64,000 nucleotides of DNA from an uncultured Prevotella sp. (GTDB taxonomy: Bacteria > Bacteroidota > Bacteroidia > Bacteroidales > Bacteroidaceae). The stretch is taken from NCBI GenBank assembly GCA_900546345.1, contig URCI01000010.1, forward strand, positions 1-64,000, given 5' to 3'. Shown here one piece after another: positions 59,452 through 64,000 of the stretch (position 1 is its first letter; each line of letters begins with the position of its first letter). The position numbers and the translations under genes are program-made. The notes under the pieces were generated by a model. That model had not been told where the DNA came from, did no database searches, and saw only the letters and a program-made list of their open reading frames with translations.

Positions 59452-62400
59452 ATGCCTACCCAAATACCTCAGGAATGGACGCGGTTCATCCTCAAGGACG
59501 TGACGTTTGTCAACCTGATGATGCGTCATATATATAATGTGCTCATCGTGGCCAATCCCTACGATGCCTTTATGCTCGAAGACGACGGGCGCGTGGAAGA
59601 GAAGATCTTCAACGAATACGCTCAGCTCGGTTTACGCTATCCCCCCACGTTCACACAAGTGTCGACCATCGAAGAGGCGGAGAAGATTCTCAGTTCGACA
59701 AAAATCGATCTCGTCATCTGTATGCCCGGCAATGCCGACAACGACGCCTTCACCGTGGCACGCAGCATCAAGCAGAAATTCCCCGACATCCACTGCGTGG
59801 TGCTCACTCCGTTCTCCCACGGAATCAGCAAGCGCATGGAAAATGAGGACCTGAGCATCTTCGACTACGTATTTTGCTGGCTCGGCAACACCAACCTCAT
59901 TCTCTCCATCGTCAAGCTCATCGAAGACAAGATGAACATCGACCACGACATCCAGGCGGCCGGCGTGCAGATGATACTCCTTGTCGAGGACTCCATCCGC
60001 TTCTATTCCAGCATTCTGCCCAATCTCTACAACTATATCCTGCAACAGAGTCAGAATTTCGCCACCGAGGCCCTCAACCGCCATGCCGCCACGTTGCGTA
60101 TGCGCGGACGCCCTAAGGTGCTGTTGGCGCGTACTTACGATGAGGCAATGGCACTCTACGAGAAATATAAGGATAACTGTCTGGGTGTCATCAGCGACGT
60201 GCGCTTCCCCATCCACGCTCACCCCGAGGAGCAGGGTGCCATGGGCGGACACAAAGACGACAAAGACCCTGAGGCCGGTTTTAAGCTTTTGGAGGCCATA
60301 CGTTGCGAGGACGAGTACGTGCCGCTCATCATGGAAAGTTCTGAGTCGGCCAACCGCGAACGAGCCGAGCGAGAGGGCTTTAAGTTCGTCGACAAGAACT
60401 CCAAGATGCTCAGCGTTGACCTGCGCCATCTCATGGAGGAGCACATGGGCTTCGGCGACTTCATCTTCCGCGACCCGAAGACCCTTCAGGAGATTATGCG
60501 CATACATACCCTGAAGGAGTTGCAGGACAATATCTTCAAGATTCCCTCCGACTCGATGCTCTACCACGTCTCGCGCAACCATATCAGCCGCTGGCTCTGT
60601 GCCCGTGCCATCTTCCCAGTGAGCAACTTTCTCAAGCACGTCACCTGGCACAAATTGCAGGATGTGGATGCTCACCGCCAAATCATCTTCGACGCCATCG
60701 TGCAGTACCGCCACATCAAGAACCTCGGCGTGGTGGCCGTCTTCGACCGCAACAAGTTCGACCGCTATGCCCACTTCGCCCGCATTGGCGACGGCTCGCT
60801 TGGCGGCAAGGGACGTGGCTTGGCTTTCCTCGACAACATCATAAAGACGCACCCCGACTTTAACCAGTTTGCCGGGGCTACCGTACAGATACCTAAGACG
60901 GTGGTGCTCTGCACTGATGTTTTCGACCAGTTCATGGAACAGAACGATCTCTATGCCATCGCGCTTAGCGACGCCCCCGACGAGGTCATCCTCCAGCACT
61001 TCCTCCAGGCCCAGCTGCCCGACAGCTACATAGCCGACTTCTTCACCTTTTTCGAGGCCACCCACAGTCCCATCGCCATCCGTTCCAGTTCGCTGCTTGA
61101 GGACAGCCACTACCAGCCTTTCGCCGGTATCTACTCCACCTATATGATTCCCAACCTCGACGACAAGTACGAGATGCTGCGCATGCTCGCCGCCGCTATC
61201 AAGAGCGTCTATGCCTCGGTCTATTACCGTGACTCCAAGGCTTACATGACCGCCACGTCCAATGTCATCGACCAGGAGAAGATGGCTGTCGTGTTGCAGG
61301 AAGTGGTGGGACAGAACCATGGCGACCGCTACTATCCCACGATGTCGGGTGTGCTGCGCTCGCTCAACTATTATCCTGTGGGCGAGGAAAAAGCCGAGGA
61401 GGGCATCGCCTCGCTGGCCCTCGGACTCGGCAAGTACATTGTCGATGGCGGACAGACCTTGCGTGTCTCGCCCTGGCATCCCCATCAGGTCATGCAGCTC
61501 TCCGAGCTGGAGACAGCCCTGCGCGAGACGCAGACACGCTTCTACGCCCTCGACATGAAGCGTGACGTGGGCAGCGACTTCAAGGTGGACGACGGTTTCA
61601 ACATCCTCAACCTTCGTGTCAAGGAGGCCGAGAAGGACGGCTCGCTGCAATATATCGCCTCGACCTATGACCCCTACGACCAAATCATCCGCGACGGTGT
61701 CTATGAGGGTGGACGCAAGGTCATCTCGTTTTGTGGCGTGCTCCAGCAGGATGTGTTCCCCCTGCCAGAGATCATGCAGATGTCGATGAAGTATGGTGCT
61801 GAGGCCATGCGCCGCCCCGTGGAGATAGAGTTTGCCTGCAACCTCAACACCGACCGTACGGGTGACTTCTACCTCTTGCAGATACGGCCCATCGTCGACA
61901 GCAAGCAGACGCTCGTGGAGGATGTGGCGGCATTGCCCGATGATGAATGTCTGTTGCGCAGTCACCGCTCACTGGGCCATGGCATCGTTGACGATGTGAC
62001 CGACGTGGTCTATGTGAAATACGACGACCACTTCACGGCGATGAACAATCCTGCTGTGGCCACTGAAATAGAACATATAAACCGGCAGATGATCGACGAG
62101 GGCCGTGGATACGTGCTCATCGGTCCCGGCCGTTGGGGCTCCAGCGATCCGTGGCTCGGCGTGCCTGTAAAGTGGCCACACATCTCTGCAGCGAAGCTCA
62201 TCGTCGAGGTTGCACTGAGGAACTATCGCGTCGACCCGAGCCAAGGCACGCACTTCTTTCAGAACCTCACCTCGTTTGGCGTGGGCTATTTCACCATCGA
62301 CACCAACCAGAGCGCAGAGCAGGGCGGCATGTTGCGCAAGGATATTCTTGATGCCATGCCAGCAGTGGAGGAGACGCAGTATGTGCGCCACGTCCGCTTT

Positions 62401-62481
62401 GCTCGTCCTCTGAGAATACTCATGGACGGCACAAAACAAGAAGGAGCAGTGGAGATAAATTCAATGTTGAATGATGAATGA
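59452..62481 (+). CDS. double receiver-domain protein fused to a PPDK/PEP-synthase ATP-grasp domain
   Basis: A 1009-residue cytoplasmic protein. Residues about 27-160 look like a degenerate receiver domain: where the phospho-Asp should be, the sequence is DLVICMPGN. Residues about 173-330 form a second receiver with E179/D180, candidate phospho-Asp D249 (GVISDVRFP), S296/S297 and K315 (FVDKNS). From about 430, a PPDK/PEP-synthase nucleotide-binding domain appears: GDGSLGGKGRGLAFLDNII, PIAIRSSSLLEDSHYQPFAGIYSTY, PVEIEFACNLN and FYLLQIRPIV. I see no TxHxA phosphohistidine motif and no PEP-binding barrel; a different C-terminal domain follows (about 860-1009). Annotations of relatives as PEP synthase therefore look doubtful; a signal-controlled kinase or ligase is possible. 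Confidence 0.82.
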   Translation: MPTQIPQEWTRFILKDVTFVNLMMRHIYNVLIVANPYDAFMLEDDGRVEEKIFNEYAQLGLRYPPTFTQVSTIEEAEKILSSTKIDLVICMPGNADNDAFTVARSIKQKFPDIHCVVLTPFSHGISKRMENEDLSIFDYVFCWLGNTNLILSIVKLIEDKMNIDHDIQAAGVQMILLVEDSIRFYSSILPNLYNYILQQSQNFATEALNRHAATLRMRGRPKVLLARTYDEAMALYEKYKDNCLGVISDVRFPIHAHPEEQGAMGGHKDDKDPEAGFKLLEAIRCEDEYVPLIMESSESANRERAEREGFKFVDKNSKMLSVDLRHLMEEHMGFGDFIFRDPKTLQEIMRIHTLKELQDNIFKIPSDSMLYHVSRNHISRWLCARAIFPVSNFLKHVTWHKLQDVDAHRQIIFDAIVQYRHIKNLGVVAVFDRNKFDRYAHFARIGDGSLGGKGRGLAFLDNIIKTHPDFNQFAGATVQIPKTVVLCTDVFDQFMEQNDLYAIALSDAPDEVILQHFLQAQLPDSYIADFFTFFEATHSPIAIRSSSLLEDSHYQPFAGIYSTYMIPNLDDKYEMLRMLAAAIKSVYASVYYRDSKAYMTATSNVIDQEKMAVVLQEVVGQNHGDRYYPTMSGVLRSLNYYPVGEEKAEEGIASLALGLGKYIVDGGQTLRVSPWHPHQVMQLSELETALRETQTRFYALDMKRDVGSDFKVDDGFNILNLRVKEAEKDGSLQYIASTYDPYDQIIRDGVYEGGRKVISFCGVLQQDVFPLPEIMQMSMKYGAEAMRRPVEIEFACNLNTDRTGDFYLLQIRPIVDSKQTLVEDVAALPDDECLLRSHRSLGHGIVDDVTDVVYVKYDDHFTAMNNPAVATEIEHINRQMIDEGRGYVLIGPGRWGSSDPWLGVPVKWPHISAAKLIVEVALRNYRVDPSQGTHFFQNLTSFGVGYFTIDTNQSAEQGGMLRKDILDAMPAVEETQYVRHVRFARPLRILMDGTKQEGAVEINSMLNDE

Positions 62482-62546
62482 AGGAGAATAGCTTAATTAA
62501 TATTAATTTATGTAATTAGAAAGAACAACGTGCAGTAAAATCAGCT

Positions 62547-62554
62547 ATATTTGC
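62547..62554 (+). promoter_or_regulatory. promoter of the small secreted protein, -7 element
   Basis: TATATTTG about 32 bp before the start at 62586. No clear -33 box. Confidence 0.55.
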
Positions 62555-62585
62555 GATTAATATGGACATATCTTAGACTGAGCCT

Positions 62586-63035
62586 ATGAATATCATCAAA
62601 AAGGTAGCTTTGACAGTTGTTTTTCTGTTGATGACAGTCGTGAGCCTTGAAGCGAAAAGACCTATTATTCGGGTCAATGGCTTTGAGGTCAGTAAGTATG
62701 TGACGTCCATAGAAATGGAGGGCAGTTTGATGTCGCTTCGTTGGAGTGACAATACTGTCATGCATGGTCGTCTGGCCAATGTGATGATCGAGTTGGCCTG
62801 TCACGACTGCGTTGATAAGGCTCGTATTCTCTCTGTTAGTGGGGTTCAGTCCGCCACGATGCGTGTGGAAGGCCTGGCGCTGGGTTCCAACTATTCGCTC
62901 TACGATCTGATGGGCAATTGTTTGGTAACGCGTACAGTTGATCAGCCTGTTTTGTCAGTAGATGTGAGCCATCTCACCACAGGTATTTACCTTCTAAAAT
63001 GCCAGAACCTTGTGATTAAGTTTGTGAAGGCATAA
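62586..63035 (+). CDS. small secreted protein with type IX-like C-terminal sorting domain
   Basis: A 149-residue exported protein: signal peptide 1-23 (VALTVVFLLMTVVSLEA). The middle (24-90) is short and not recognised. The last 55 residues (about 95-149: LGSNYSLYDLMGNCLVTRTVDQPVLSVDV, then HLTTGIYLLKC and VIKFVKA) resemble the type A C-terminal sorting domain of type IX secretion cargo, with the usual YDLxG, DVSxLxxGxYxL and KxVK elements. The cargo part is tiny. It has its own promoter and a terminator that it shares with the convergent GH43 gene. Confidence 0.7.
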   Translation: MNIIKKVALTVVFLLMTVVSLEAKRPIIRVNGFEVSKYVTSIEMEGSLMSLRWSDNTVMHGRLANVMIELACHDCVDKARILSVSGVQSATMRVEGLALGSNYSLYDLMGNCLVTRTVDQPVLSVDVSHLTTGIYLLKCQNLVIKFVKA

Positions 63036-63057
63036 TCCTTCTATTTAATAGAGAAAT

Positions 63058-63120
63058 AGAGAAGCGCCCACTTTGGAGAGACTCTGTGCGAGTCTTCTAA
63101 AGTGTGCGCTTCTCTTTCTT
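63058..63120. terminator. terminator between the small secreted protein and GH43
   Basis: A long imperfect hairpin (AGAGAAGCGC...CACTTT at 63058-63074 with AAAGTG...GCGCTTCTCT at about 63099-63115) has T-rich sequence on the plus side. Confidence 0.7.
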
Positions 63121-63137
63121 TGTGTATATGTATCATT

Positions 63138-64000
63138 CTATTCTACTTTGAACCAGTCAACATCCATCCAACCTCTATTGCCGGTAGTTCCGGGTCGCAT
63201 GCTGACCATGCCCATTTTTGCTCCAATCCATTTCCCTTTTCTCAGGGTGAAGGTATCGCCGACGACATGATAGTGTTTGTTGTCTAAACTATAGAAAAAC
63301 CGAGCTTGTCCCTTGTCGATATGGATCCGGAGATAGATATCTTCGTAGATGGCAGGGGAATAAGTAGTGGTGTCTGTTTCGGTCGGTGTTAATGTCGCCA
63401 GAGTTCTTTGTGTTTCTTGGCCTCTTTGGTCAGCATCCTTACAAGAGAGTTGTAGAAGAGTAAACTTCTCTCCTTGCCTCTTACAGACCAGCGCCTGGTA
63501 GTTCATGCCCATGACGACAAGACCGGCATACTGTCCGTCGCTTTTCGCAGTAATGCGCACCTTGGCAGTTGCTGTCAAAGTGGGCGCTGGAATCTTTTGC
63601 AGCAGCAGGTTGCCTGCTGCCCATAAATTGTCATTTGGTTGCTTGTCAGCATTATAGAGTCTGAGTGTGCCATTGGCCGTCGGCATTCCCCATAGTGGAT
63701 TGTAGTTGGCCTGCCATTGCCATTGTAGTCCTAGTTCACCTGTATTGAACTCGTCGGACTCTTGCGGGTTGACCCTCGTCTTGGTATTGGCTTTCGGCTT
63801 GCGGAAAGTGGCGTACGGCTCGCCACATCCGTCACCGTCTTTGTCATTGCCGATGACTGGCCAACAGTTTTTCCATGTCATCGGTTGCAGATAGACGACG
63901 CGTCCATAAGCGTTGCGGTCATTGAAATGCAGAAACCAATCCTCCCCTTGAGCAGTATGCACCCAGGCTCCTTGGTGAGGTCCGTTGATGTCAGTACGCC
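63138..64000 (-). CDS. GH43 family glycosidase, C-terminal part (gene runs off the window)
   Basis: At least 287 codons of a GH43 gene whose 5' part lies beyond 64000. The upstream end of the frame reads INGPHQGAWVHTAQGEDWFLHFNDRNAYGRVVYLQPMTWKNCWPVIG, the conserved final blades of a GH43 five-bladed propeller. From about residue 90 of the visible part a concanavalin-like beta-sandwich follows (ESDEFNTGELGLQWQWQANY ... GNRGWMDVDWFKVE), as in beta-xylosidase/arabinofuranosidase GH43 enzymes with the C-terminal sandwich. It probably cuts xylan or arabinan side chains. Catalytic acids lie outside the window. A GTG at 63962 is not the true start. Confidence 0.88.
   Translation of the reverse strand, partial: RTDINGPHQGAWVHTAQGEDWFLHFNDRNAYGRVVYLQPMTWKNCWPVIGNDKDGDGCGEPYATFRKPKANTKTRVNPQESDEFNTGELGLQWQWQANYNPLWGMPTANGTLRLYNADKQPNDNLWAAGNLLLQKIPAPTLTATAKVRITAKSDGQYAGLVVMGMNYQALVCKRQGEKFTLLQLSCKDADQRGQETQRTLATLTPTETDTTTYSPAIYEDIYLRIHIDKGQARFFYSLDNKHYHVVGDTFTLRKGKWIGAKMGMVSMRPGTTGNRGWMDVDWFKVE

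Noticed and set aside
59632..61965. 777-codon open frame antisense to the receiver/PPDK gene
   Set aside because: It mirrors the codon bias of the real gene, has no promoter, and its translation is low-complexity Val/His/Asp-rich with no family wording.

Overview
This 64 kb window is a chromosomal segment of a Bacteroidota bacterium, most likely a Prevotella-type member of the Prevotellaceae. The sequence-based reasons are: promoters with the Bacteroidota -7 element TAnnTTTG and a TTG or TTTG box about 20 bp upstream; near absence of Shine-Dalgarno sequences; a TonB-receptor-like protein with an N-terminal STN domain next to an ECF sigma and anti-sigma gene; secreted GH35, GH127, GH3 and GH43 enzymes; a C-terminal domain resembling type IX secretion sorting domains; and the gene order rpsU-xerC-hpf-tRNAs-tuf. 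The genus is inferred, not proven.

Layout. 1-469: gene-free sequence holding a tandem-repeat/palindrome element (copy A). 470-4084: ECF sigma factor and malate dehydrogenase (minus), aminopeptidase P (plus). 4085-19343: rpsU, xerC, hpf, tRNA-Thr/Tyr/Gly/Thr, tuf, tRNA-Trp, secE, nusG, rplKAJL, rpoB and rpoC, all on the plus strand. 19450-29043: an accessory block between rpoC and the str operon with GH35 beta-galactosidase, GH127 arabinofuranosidase, an AT-rich gap containing copy B of the repeat element, a small membrane protein, GH3 glycosidase and an S33 peptidase. 29260-48127: a DUF3467-type gene, then the str, S10, spc and alpha operons in the usual order from rpsL to rplQ, including rpmD and rpmJ. 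48286-64000: lipoprotein, RlpA-like protein, secreted carboxylesterase, glutamate dehydrogenase, DAACS symporter, a broken metallo-beta-lactamase-fold remnant, an ECF sigma/anti-sigma/outer-membrane-receptor operon, a large response-regulator/PPDK fusion, a small secreted protein, and the C-terminal part of a GH43 gene running off the window.

How it fits together. Most of the window is the translation and transcription core: ribosomal proteins, both large RNA polymerase subunits and alpha, EF-Tu, EF-G, IF-1, SecE/SecY, NusG, methionine aminopeptidase and five tRNAs. The glycosidases in the rpoC-rpsL gap look suited to arabinose- and galactose-containing plant polysaccharides, with GH43 at the far end adding xylan or arabinan capacity. 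The most unusual item is the pair of non-coding elements at 148-467 and 24770-25062. Each has tandem 22-bp units in exact phase with a shared 20-bp palindrome, followed by hairpins and a conserved tail. I do not recognise this element. Other points worth attention are the receiver/PPDK fusion without a visible phosphohistidine domain, canonical Shine-Dalgarno sites on hpf and rplF only, and hairpins in several ribosomal-operon gaps.
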